DNA from: Dyadobacter sp. SG02
GTDB lineage: Bacteria; Bacteroidota; Bacteroidia; Cytophagales; Spirosomataceae
NCBI RefSeq assembly: GCF_900109045.1
Contig: NZ_FNYL01000004.1
Coordinates: forward strand, 480,055-544,054
DNA length: 64,000 nucleotides
Direction: 5' to 3'
The notes below the pieces were generated by a model. The model saw nothing but the letters and a program-made list of their open reading frames with translations, was not told the DNA's origin and did no database searches. Shown one piece after another: positions 8,864 to 15,890 of this stretch; the first letter of the stretch is position 1; the number at the start of each line of letters is the position of its first letter. The translations under genes and the position numbers were made by a program.

Positions 8864-9304
8864 TTATAAAGTCTTGGTCGTATCAATTTCCGTCGGTGCG
8901 GGTACTGTGGATGGCGGAGGAGTTACCGCTTTCGTCGGCCCGAGCACTTCCACGTCGGTGACGAAAAACTTGGTATCGCCGTTCCAGGGTAATTTGAAAA
9001 ACTTCTCCTCGTAAGTTAATGAAACCCGGTGGCCGTTTTTGATCGCCTCTTCGAGTTTTGAAATAGCGTCTTTGTTCTTGCCACTTACCGAAAACACCCA
9101 TTGTGAGGAATTCATCGTTCCGTCGCCTTCGAACAGGCCACCCATTCGCAGCTCGCCTTCATAGGTTTTGAACAAATAGCCCCTGTTACTGAGCCTCGTC
9201 ACATATCCTCCCCGCTTTCCTTCACTGTAATATCCAAAAGTGATATAATATAGAATCCCGAATACGATAGCCAGAAATACGGCGAAAATGACCCATTTAC
9301 GCAT
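8864..9304 (-). CDS. Single-span membrane-anchored protein of unknown function
   Basis: The 146-residue product has one N-terminal membrane helix (WVIFAVFLAIVFGILYYITF, residues 4-23) and a soluble domain beginning with YYSEGKRGGYVTRLSNRGYLFKTYEG. It ends in a Pro/Thr-rich tail. Similar short proteins with the pattern SEG.R.G...S.KG..FKTYEGEL are widespread in Bacteroidota; from memory, some databases label them 6-phosphogluconate dehydrogenase, but nothing in this sequence supports a dehydrogenase (no Rossmann glycine motif, far too short). Single gene, convergent with SUI1. Confidence 0.75.
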   Translation of the reverse strand: MRKWVIFAVFLAIVFGILYYITFGYYSEGKRGGYVTRLSNRGYLFKTYEGELRMGGLFEGDGTMNSSQWVFSVSGKNKDAISKLEEAIKNGHRVSLTYEEKFFKLPWNGDTKFFVTDVEVLGPTKAVTPPPSTVPAPTEIDTTKTL

Positions 9305-9369
9305 AACAGTCGATCAGTGTGATGGTGATAGAAGCGAACTTCGCAAAACGGTTTGATTTTTCCTAGTTA

Positions 9370-10614
9370 TTATTTTGCACGAATGGCGATCACCGGGTCC
9401 ATTCGCGCCGCGAGCATCGCGGGCACAATGCCGGAAAGTACGCCGATAATACTCGACACGCCGAGCCCTAAAAGCACATTGCGCGGCAGCAGCAGGATTT
9501 CCATCGAACCGAGTTTCAGGAATGTGAGCAGATAAACCAGGAATATCCCAACAAGCCCTCCTACCAGGCTCAGCATCACCGCTTCGAAAAGGAATTGGAA
9601 CAATATCGAATAGTTTTTGGCCCCCAGCGATTTCTGGATGCCGATCAGGTTTGTCCTTTCTTTTACCGAAACGAACATGATATTGGCAATCCCAAAACCT
9701 CCGACAAGGATCGAAAAGCTGCCGATTACCCAGCCCGCAATCGTCAGTACCGCGAACAATCCGGAAATTGCTACGGCCGCCGCTTCGGGCCTGTTGAGGG
9801 AGAAATTATTGCCGTCGCGCGGCTTGATACCCCGCTTGGTGCGCATTAACCCAACTATCTCCGCCTCCACTTCCCTCATGCCCTCGTCCTCCGGGAAGCC
9901 TTTCACGACAATATCAGCATTACGCCGGCCCGATTGGAACAGTTTGGAAAACGATGCGAACGGGATGAGACATATTTTATCCGGACTGCCACCAAAATCG
10001 ACCAGGCTTTCACCCTTTTTCTCCCGAACGCCGATGATGGTAAACTTGTGGCCGGATAGTTTGAACGGTTTTCCGACCGGATCCTGGCCCGGGAAAAGTG
10101 ATTCGGCAATGTCCGCGCCGACAATGGCTACATTCCGCGCATTGTTGGTTTCCAGCGGGATAAAATAGCGGCCGTTCTGTACAGGAATGTCGGAAATGAG
10201 GTTGTATTCAAAAGACACGCCCTGAATGAGCGCATTAATACTGTTTGAACCGTTTTTAAGGACGGTGTTGCCCCTGAAATCCATGACCGCCACGGCACTG
10301 GCGCTTTCCATATTATCGTAAAGGTATTTGTATTCCGAATAGTTGGGCTCCGGCCACTGGAAGTATTTCCACCACTGGTATTCGCCACCGAAGCCCCAGG
10401 GCCATTTTTGTACATAAATCACTTTGTCGCCGATGAAGCTCAGGCTGTCGCGGATACTCTTTTCCAGCGAATCCACGACGGTGAACACGGCAACGATGGC
10501 GAATATGCCGACCGTAACGCCGAGTAGCGATAGGATGGTGCGGGTAACATTGGTTTTGAGGGCTCCCCAGGCAAAACGGAAACTCTCCCAGACCTGTCGT
10601 AAAAACTTCATCAT
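9370..10614 (-). CDS. ABC transporter permease, MacB/FtsX type
   Basis: Inner-membrane component of a type VII ABC system (mechanotransmission, as in MacB, LolCE or FtsX). The 414 residues contain one N-terminal helix (about 21-45, TILSLLGVTVGIFAIVAVF), a large periplasmic MacB_PCD domain (about 50-280), and three C-terminal helices of the FtsX domain, including VGGFGIANIMFVSVKERTNLIG, the usual coupling-helix signature. No ATPase or membrane fusion gene is adjacent, so the partner ATPase is probably encoded elsewhere. The substrate cannot be inferred. Confidence 0.9.
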   Translation of the reverse strand: MMKFLRQVWESFRFAWGALKTNVTRTILSLLGVTVGIFAIVAVFTVVDSLEKSIRDSLSFIGDKVIYVQKWPWGFGGEYQWWKYFQWPEPNYSEYKYLYDNMESASAVAVMDFRGNTVLKNGSNSINALIQGVSFEYNLISDIPVQNGRYFIPLETNNARNVAIVGADIAESLFPGQDPVGKPFKLSGHKFTIIGVREKKGESLVDFGGSPDKICLIPFASFSKLFQSGRRNADIVVKGFPEDEGMREVEAEIVGLMRTKRGIKPRDGNNFSLNRPEAAAVAISGLFAVLTIAGWVIGSFSILVGGFGIANIMFVSVKERTNLIGIQKSLGAKNYSILFQFLFEAVMLSLVGGLVGIFLVYLLTFLKLGSMEILLLPRNVLLGLGVSSIIGVLSGIVPAMLAARMDPVIAIRAK

Positions 10615-10738
10615 GACGTTACGGACAATTTGAATTCAAAAGTTAGCGCATCGCCCCAATGCATCGAAATAAATTGGTACAAAAGGTAAGAAAAAGGGTT
10701 CGATTTAATAAATTACAACATTAACCTGACACTCCTAT

Positions 10739-12505
10739 ATGAAATTACGTTTTACGCTAATGCTGCTTGCCGGCTCGTTGTCCGGCATTTCCTATGCCCA
10801 GAAACCTGTTCAGGAATCTACCGGCTTCTACCAGTTTCTTTCCGACGATCCCAATCAGAAACCGTTTTTCAGCGACCGCAAAGGCGTCATCGCGCAAAAC
10901 GGTATGGTCGCCTCCGCGCATCCGGTGGCATCGCAAGTAGGCGTGGATATTCTGAAAGCGGGAGGTAATGCGGTGGACGCCGCAGTGGCCGTACAATTTG
11001 CACTGGCGGTGGTGCATCCTTCGGCAGGTAATATCGGCGGCGGCGGATTCCTTGTTTTGCGGGATAAGGATGGCAAAAGTTACAGTATCGATTTCCGGGA
11101 AAAGGCGCCCGGCAAAGGTCACGCCGATATGTACCTCGACAAGGACGGCAATATCATTCCCAAATCCAGCACATTGGGCCGGTTGGCATCGGGCGTGCCG
11201 GGGTCTGTGGACGGTATGGCTCAGGCGCACGCGAAATATGGTAAACTGGCCTGGAAACAGGTGCTGCAACCCGCGATCGATATCGCCAAAAATGGCGTGG
11301 TATTGACCGAACGCGAGGCACGTAGCCTCAATTCGATCAAAAGCGATTTGTTGGCTGTAAATCCCGGTTCATCGTATTTCCTGAACCCGACCGGTAAAGA
11401 CTGGGCCGCGGGCGACCTGCTTGTTCAGAAAGACCTTTCAAAAGTGTTGAAACGGGTTCAAAAGAAGGGACGGGACGGCTTTTATGCCGGAAAGGTAGCC
11501 AAGCAACTCGTAAAGGATATTAACAAAAACGACGAAGGCATTATCAGCAAGCAGGACCTCGCCGATTACCACGCACAATGGCGTGAAACCATTACCGAGG
11601 GCTACAAAGGCTATAAAGTGATCACCATGGCACCGCCGTCCAGCGGGGGTGTCGCATTACTGCAACTCATGCGCCTCACCGAGCAACACCCGCTTCGCAA
11701 ATGGGGCTGGCACAGCGATTCGACGATTCAGGTGATGATTGAGGCGGAGCGCCGCGTGTACGCCGACCGGGCCAAATTTCTCGGCGACCCCGATTTCGTG
11801 AAAGTGCCGGTAAACGATCTGATCAGCAAAGATTACCTGCAAAAACGTTGGAGCGATTTCTCCTGGGACAAGGCTACCGACAGCAAAAATATCCAGGGCG
11901 GCACGCTGCCAGGTTACGAAAGCCTCGAAACCACACACTTTTCGGTAGTCGATAAGGAAGGTAATGCCGTTTCCGTCACGACTACATTGAATGGCGGCTA
12001 CGGCAGCCGCGTCGTGGTGAAGGGCGGGGGCTTTTTCATGAACAATGAAATGGATGACTTCAGTATCAAAGCCGGCGCACCGAACATGTACGGCCTCATC
12101 GGCAACAAAGCCAATGCGATCGCGCCGGGCAAGCGAATGCTCTCATCCATGACGCCCACGATCATCGAAAAGGATGGAAAGCTGCTGATGGTGGTCGGTA
12201 CGCCCGGTGGATCTACGATCATTACATCGGTTTACCAAACCATCCTGAACGTACTGGAACACGGCATGACCATGCAGCAGGCCGTGAATGCATTGAAATT
12301 CCATCACCAATGGCTGCCCGACAAAACGACGTTCGAGGCCAATGCATTTTCGGCCGAAGCCATTAAAAAGTTGCAGGACAAAGGCTATATCCTCGAACAG
12401 CAGCGCAATTCCATCGGCCGGATGGATTGCATTCTTATCCTGCCCGACGGCTCACTTGAAGGCGGCTCCGACCCGCGCGGGGACGATACGAGCATTGGCT
12501 ATTAG
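10739..12505 (+). CDS. ggt: Gamma-glutamyltransferase, periplasmic
   Basis: N-terminal nucleophile hydrolase that cleaves the gamma-glutamyl bond of glutathione and transfers or hydrolyses it. The signal peptide (residues 1-20, ending SYAQ) places it in the periplasm. The precursor self-cleaves before the nucleophile, Thr398 in ETTHFSVVD, to yield large and small subunits. Other family signatures are GGNAVDAAVAVQFALAVVHP near the N-terminus, GGGGFLVL, and the late GTPGGSTIITSV loop. The 588-residue length fits the family. It is a monocistronic unit, convergent with the cupin gene. Confidence 0.95.
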   Translation: MKLRFTLMLLAGSLSGISYAQKPVQESTGFYQFLSDDPNQKPFFSDRKGVIAQNGMVASAHPVASQVGVDILKAGGNAVDAAVAVQFALAVVHPSAGNIGGGGFLVLRDKDGKSYSIDFREKAPGKGHADMYLDKDGNIIPKSSTLGRLASGVPGSVDGMAQAHAKYGKLAWKQVLQPAIDIAKNGVVLTEREARSLNSIKSDLLAVNPGSSYFLNPTGKDWAAGDLLVQKDLSKVLKRVQKKGRDGFYAGKVAKQLVKDINKNDEGIISKQDLADYHAQWRETITEGYKGYKVITMAPPSSGGVALLQLMRLTEQHPLRKWGWHSDSTIQVMIEAERRVYADRAKFLGDPDFVKVPVNDLISKDYLQKRWSDFSWDKATDSKNIQGGTLPGYESLETTHFSVVDKEGNAVSVTTTLNGGYGSRVVVKGGGFFMNNEMDDFSIKAGAPNMYGLIGNKANAIAPGKRMLSSMTPTIIEKDGKLLMVVGTPGGSTIITSVYQTILNVLEHGMTMQQAVNALKFHHQWLPDKTTFEANAFSAEAIKKLQDKGYILEQQRNSIGRMDCILILPDGSLEGGSDPRGDDTSIGY

Positions 12506-12554
12506 TTTTGAAAATACGGGCCTCCGCATCAGCATAGGCGCGGAAAATGCTTCA

Positions 12555-13061
12555 TCAGCAATAGGTTAGCTCGGCAATCAGCTCCGAATGTTGCGGATAA
12601 AGCTGTGACAATGACTCCCGCTGAGCCATTTCAAAATCGGAGAAATCGAACCCGGGCGCTACCGTGCAACCCACGAGCGCGTACGTGCTTCCACTCGCGG
12701 GGCGCGAACCAAACCATGCGCCGGCCGGTACCACGGCCTGGAATGTTTCGCCGTTGTCGGGATTATTGCCCAGTCTGATAATGTTCAACGCTCCCGTTTT
12801 TTCGTCTAATACAAATACTTCCAATGCATCCCCGGCGTAGAAATGCCACATTTCATCGGCCTGAATGCGGTGGAATGCGGAGAAATTGTGCGATTCAAGC
12901 AGAAAGTAAATGCCGGTCGAAAATGCCCTGTCGCCTCCGAAACGAACAGGTAATGCGTTTTGCGGAATGCTTTCGGAAGCCCGGTAGGTTTCGACATAAT
13001 ATCCGCCTTCCGGGTGCGGCAGCAGATGGTACTTTTCAATCCAGTAAGATGCAGGTTTCAT
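12555..13061 (-). CDS. DUF985 cupin-domain protein
   Basis: Small RmlC-like cupin of the DUF985 family, 168 residues from ATG 13061. The frame is open 15 codons further, but that segment (basic, non-conserved) is unlikely to be translated, and the family normally starts with a helix like ASYWIEKYHLLPHPEGGYY. Cupin strands include STGIYFLLESHNFSAFHRIQ, DEMWHFYAGDALEVFVL and VVPAGAWFGSRP. It may bind a metal through the His residues of the first cupin motif. The biochemical role of this family is unsettled. Confidence 0.85.
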   Translation of the reverse strand: MKPASYWIEKYHLLPHPEGGYYVETYRASESIPQNALPVRFGGDRAFSTGIYFLLESHNFSAFHRIQADEMWHFYAGDALEVFVLDEKTGALNIIRLGNNPDNGETFQAVVPAGAWFGSRPASGSTYALVGCTVAPGFDFSDFEMAQRESLSQLYPQHSELIAELTYC

Positions 13062-13148
13062 GGAACGTCGGTTGAGATACAACCGCAAAGTAACCCGGAT
13101 CGCCAAATATTCACCATTGGCTCATTCTTTTTTGCCAGCAGAAAAGTT

Positions 13149-13186
13149 TTGATTAATTTTGATCATTATTAATCATAAATAATCAA
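13149..13186. promoter_or_regulatory. 38-bp imperfect palindrome in front of the Nudix gene
   Basis: Outer arms TTGATTA (13149-13155) and TAATCAA (13180-13186) are perfectly inverted, and the symmetry continues inward: 15 of 19 base pairs match about the centre at 13167/13168. It ends 10 bp before the ATG at 13197, the place expected for an operator. The regulator is not identified. Confidence 0.55.
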
Positions 13187-13196
13187 TTTTAGTCAA

Positions 13197-13784
13197 ATGG
13201 CCAATCCGCGTGTTAATATCCTGTCCGAGGAAGTGCTTTCCAGCAACTGGTACACCCTCCGCAAGTACACATTCGATTATCAGCGAGCCGATGGCTCGTG
13301 GGGGCGTCAGGCACGTGAGGCGTACGACCGCGGGAATGGCGCGGTGATTTTACTTTACAATAAGGAGAAGGAGACCGTGGTGCTTACCAAGCAATTCCGC
13401 CTCCCTACCTACACAAATGGCAATGAGACAGGCATGATGGTCGAAGCATGCGCCGGGCTGCTCGATAAAGACAATCCGGAAGAATGCATTAAACGCGAAA
13501 CCGAGGAGGAAACCGGCTACAAAGTGAGCGCTGTGAAGAAAATATTTCAGGCATACATGTCGCCCGGCTCCGTCACCGAAATTCTCTATTTCTTCGTCGC
13601 CGAATATTCCGATGACATGAAGGTAAGTGACGGCGGAGGCTGTGCGACGGAGCAGGAGAACATCGAGGTAATGGAAATTCCCTTTAAAGAGGCTGTTCAA
13701 ATGGTTGCCAGCGGCGCAATTAACGATGCCAAAACGATCATGCTCATTCAGTATGCGCAGATTAACGGTTTGGTAGGCCAATAA
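13197..13784 (+). CDS. Nudix hydrolase (ADP-sugar/GDP-mannose pyrophosphatase-like)
   Basis: Cleaves nucleoside diphosphates linked to another moiety, probably a nucleotide sugar. The Nudix box is at about 91-114, with the catalytic core RETEEETGY intact, but the first part ([13 protein letters not shown]) has Asp in place of the usual Glu and one residue fewer before it. This spacing resembles the NudK/GDP-mannose pyrophosphatase branch. The 195-residue length fits that group. No helix-turn-helix domain is fused, so it is not itself an NrtR-type regulator. It is preceded by a large palindrome and followed by a terminator-like hairpin shared with the convergent YtxH gene. Confidence 0.85.
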   Translation: MANPRVNILSEEVLSSNWYTLRKYTFDYQRADGSWGRQAREAYDRGNGAVILLYNKEKETVVLTKQFRLPTYTNGNETGMMVEACAGLLDKDNPEECIKRETEEETGYKVSAVKKIFQAYMSPGSVTEILYFFVAEYSDDMKVSDGGGCATEQENIEVMEIPFKEAVQMVASGAINDAKTIMLIQYAQINGLVGQ

Positions 13785-13786
13785 AA

Positions 13787-13823
13787 ATGCCGGAGAAACT
13801 TCGTCAAAAGCATTCTCCGGCAT
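13787..13823 (-). terminator. Terminator for the YtxH gene
   Basis: Perfect 11-bp stem ATGCCGGAGAA (13787-13797) with TTCTCCGGCAT (13813-13823). The T-tract is on the minus-strand side, just after the Nudix stop codon, so it mainly serves the minus-strand gene. Confidence 0.75.
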
Positions 13824-13839
13824 CGATTGTCTGTTGGCG

Positions 13840-14169
13840 TCAGGAAATAGGGTCCGGCGTAGGCGTTACGTCCGTTTCGGTGGAAGCCGTGCCTTTGGTA
13901 CCCTTGAATTTTTCAAACAAATCCTTGAAAAAGGCCTCTGCGTCCGGGAAATTGCCTTTCAATGTCTCGGCGCCTTTGGATTTAAGTTCCTCGAAATACT
14001 CAGGAGCTTTATCGATGGCCCCTTCCGCTTCGGCTTTCAGGTTGTTAGCCTTTGTTTTGAGGTCTTCCAGAAGCTTCTCTCCCTCCTCGGTCTGAAGGTA
14101 TTTGTGTGCAGCTACTCCCGCAGCGGCGCCCAAAATGAATGTGGCCAGGTGTTTTGCGTTAATGCTCAT
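13840..14169 (-). CDS. YtxH domain-containing protein
   Basis: Small stress-type protein of 109 residues. It starts with a short glycine/alanine-rich hydrophobic segment (ATFILGAAAGVAAHKYL, residues 9-25) followed by a charged, helical region (TEEGEKLLEDLKTKANNLKAEAE) and a Thr/Pro tail. This arrangement is typical of YtxH/YqjD-type membrane-tethered helical proteins. Function is unknown; homologs are often induced by stress in other bacteria. It is monocistronic. Confidence 0.8.
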   Translation of the reverse strand: MSINAKHLATFILGAAAGVAAHKYLQTEEGEKLLEDLKTKANNLKAEAEGAIDKAPEYFEELKSKGAETLKGNFPDAEAFFKDLFEKFKGTKGTASTETDVTPTPDPIS

Positions 14170-14274
14170 GATTTCCAGTTACTTAGTTTGAGATTGAATA
14201 TTCAATTTAAAGAAACTAATACTCCCAACAAAAGGTCGGACTGACAAATCCGAATGCATCACACCGAAAAAATT

Positions 14275-14301
14275 GTGCCCGGCAAACTATTTACCGGGCA
14301 C
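14275..14301 (-). terminator. Terminator for the SIMPL gene
   Basis: Perfect 8-bp GC-rich stem GTGCCCGG (14275-14282) and CCGGGCAC (14294-14301), followed on the minus strand by ATTTTTT. Confidence 0.85.
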
Positions 14302-14330
14302 CTGAAAGAGAAGTTTATACGCAAAATGGC

Positions 14331-15062
14331 CTATTTGATTTCAAATGCAGCCTGCATACGGTAGCTGATCTTGATTTTCTGGTACTGCACATCGCTATCC
14401 TGAACGGTATCCGCAGCCTCCGCTGCAAATGCGCGTACATTAGCTTTGGCAAACACCGGTTGAGGGAAATACAGGTTTTCATCCAACTCTTTGATTTCGA
14501 TGACCTTACCCAGTTTTTCATCCAGCGATGCCACCAGGTATTCCGCTTTCACTTTCGCAGCTTTCAATGCATCGATTTTTACCTGCTTCTTGAATTCTTC
14601 GCGCTTCGAGTGGTCGACGCGGGCAACGTTCGCGTACTGCACACCGCGGCTTTCCACTTTCGACATAATTACGTCCAGCTTTTCCGCACTCGCTACTTTC
14701 AACTCATATTGCTTCGCTTCGAGGAATGTTGCAGGCTTTTTCTTCTTGTCCACATAATTCTGATAACCTCCCACCCCGCTGATCGACAATGCTTCCTTCG
14801 GCAAACCGGCATCCGCCACTGCCTTGATCAATTGCTTTTCGAGTGTCGAGATATTGACCTTATCCTTCTGGTTTTTCTCGTCCTCAAAATATTCCCGGAG
14901 CGAAATGTTGAAATAAATTTCATCGGGCACTACCTCCATTTCGGCGAAACCCGCCACCTCTATTTTGGGAACAGGTATTTGCTGTTCGTATTTGAATTGT
15001 GAAAATGCAGGGGTAGCGAGTGATGAAGTGAGCAGCGCGCCGAACAAAAAGAATTTTTTCAT
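14331..15062 (-). CDS. SIMPL domain (DUF541) exported protein
   Basis: Exported protein of 243 residues with signal peptide MKKFFLFGALLTSSLATPAFSQ. The SIMPL domain covers most of the mature chain, beginning with IEVAGFAEMEVVPDEIYFNISL, a hallmark strand pattern of the family, and ending with a beta-rich ISYRMQAAFEI. DUF541 proteins such as BP26/OMP28 form large oligomeric channels or rings in the periplasm; their physiological role is unclear, with some evidence of oxidative-stress links. It sits alone between two terminators. Confidence 0.85.
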   Translation of the reverse strand: MKKFFLFGALLTSSLATPAFSQFKYEQQIPVPKIEVAGFAEMEVVPDEIYFNISLREYFEDEKNQKDKVNISTLEKQLIKAVADAGLPKEALSISGVGGYQNYVDKKKKPATFLEAKQYELKVASAEKLDVIMSKVESRGVQYANVARVDHSKREEFKKQVKIDALKAAKVKAEYLVASLDEKLGKVIEIKELDENLYFPQPVFAKANVRAFAAEAADTVQDSDVQYQKIKISYRMQAAFEIK

Positions 15063-15223
15063 GGCCTTAAACTGGATAAAAATGAAACTGATATTAACCG
15101 GAACAGCCCTTTCAAACCGGTTGGTTGTGGAACCGTTCTATGGTTTAGATACAAAAAGGTACCGAAAGGTTTAACCGGAAGCTCGCCCAAACGCACCGAT
15201 AAGCCCGCAATTCTGCACAAAAA

Positions 15224-15263
15224 AAGTGGAAGAACGACGTAAAAAGCTGTCATTCTTCCACTT
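15224..15263 (-). terminator. Terminator for the MarR gene
   Basis: Perfect 11-bp stem AAGTGGAAGAA (15224-15234) with TTCTTCCACTT (15253-15263), followed on the minus strand by a run of Ts. Confidence 0.85.
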
Positions 15264-15289
15264 AATGGCGTGGCAAAAATTTTGTCAAA

Positions 15290-15724
15290 TCAGGTAAAAT
15301 TTTGGTAAATGGAATCCATAATCCGCACAAAATGCTGGTAGTCGGAGTCGCTGAGACTTCCCCATCCCTTGCGGCGGATATCGGCGACAATCGGGAATGC
15401 CTGGTTATAGATCGCCTCCCCGCTTTTGGTCAGGAAAAGGTTGAATTTCCGACGGTCGCCCGCGGCAGGGCCACGCTCGACCAGCCCCTTTTTTTCCAGC
15501 AAATCAATAATCCTCGTCACCGTCGGAGGATCTTTGAAAGTCATTTCCGCCAGCTCATTCTGGCTGATGCCCTGCTTTCTGAAAATATGGTCGATAAGCA
15601 CCCACTGGTCGACCGTCAGGTCAAAACCCGCCTCAGTCAGCTGCTTTTGCAAGGCATTACGAATCTTTTTGATAGTCGTATCTATCTTAAAAAAATAGGC
15701 ACGATGATCCGACTGATGTGTCAT
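15290..15724 (-). CDS. MarR family transcriptional regulator
   Basis: Winged helix-turn-helix dimeric regulator of 144 residues. The recognition region is GISQNELAEMTFKDPPTVTRIIDLLEKK split over residues about 52-80, and the wing is VERGPAAGDRRKFNLFLT. MarR proteins usually repress nearby efflux, stress or catabolic genes and release DNA on ligand binding. No divergent partner lies next to it: the upstream side faces the PEP carboxylase terminator 20 bp before that gene's stop codon. Its target is therefore not evident. Confidence 0.88.
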   Translation of the reverse strand: MTHQSDHRAYFFKIDTTIKKIRNALQKQLTEAGFDLTVDQWVLIDHIFRKQGISQNELAEMTFKDPPTVTRIIDLLEKKGLVERGPAAGDRRKFNLFLTKSGEAIYNQAFPIVADIRRKGWGSLSDSDYQHFVRIMDSIYQNFT

Positions 15725-15840
15725 GATGTGGAAGTAAATAGAGATTGGAAGATTGAGTATTATTAAATATAAGCCTGTGCAACAATTCGTCTACTAATAA
15801 TTGCGGGGAAAAGTTTAGCAAACCCGGCGAGGCAAGAAAA

Positions 15841-15870
15841 AGGGTTGGACATAACCAGATGCCCAACCCT
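15841..15870 (-). terminator. Terminator for ppc
   Basis: Stem AGGGTTGG (15841-15848) with CCAACCCT (15863-15870), followed on the minus strand by TTTTTC. Confidence 0.85.
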
Positions 15871-15890
15871 GTTATTTGAATGAATAAGTA

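Noticed and set aside
8864..9304. 6-phosphogluconate dehydrogenase
   Set aside because: A label I recall for similar small membrane proteins, but there is no Rossmann motif and the chain is far too short.
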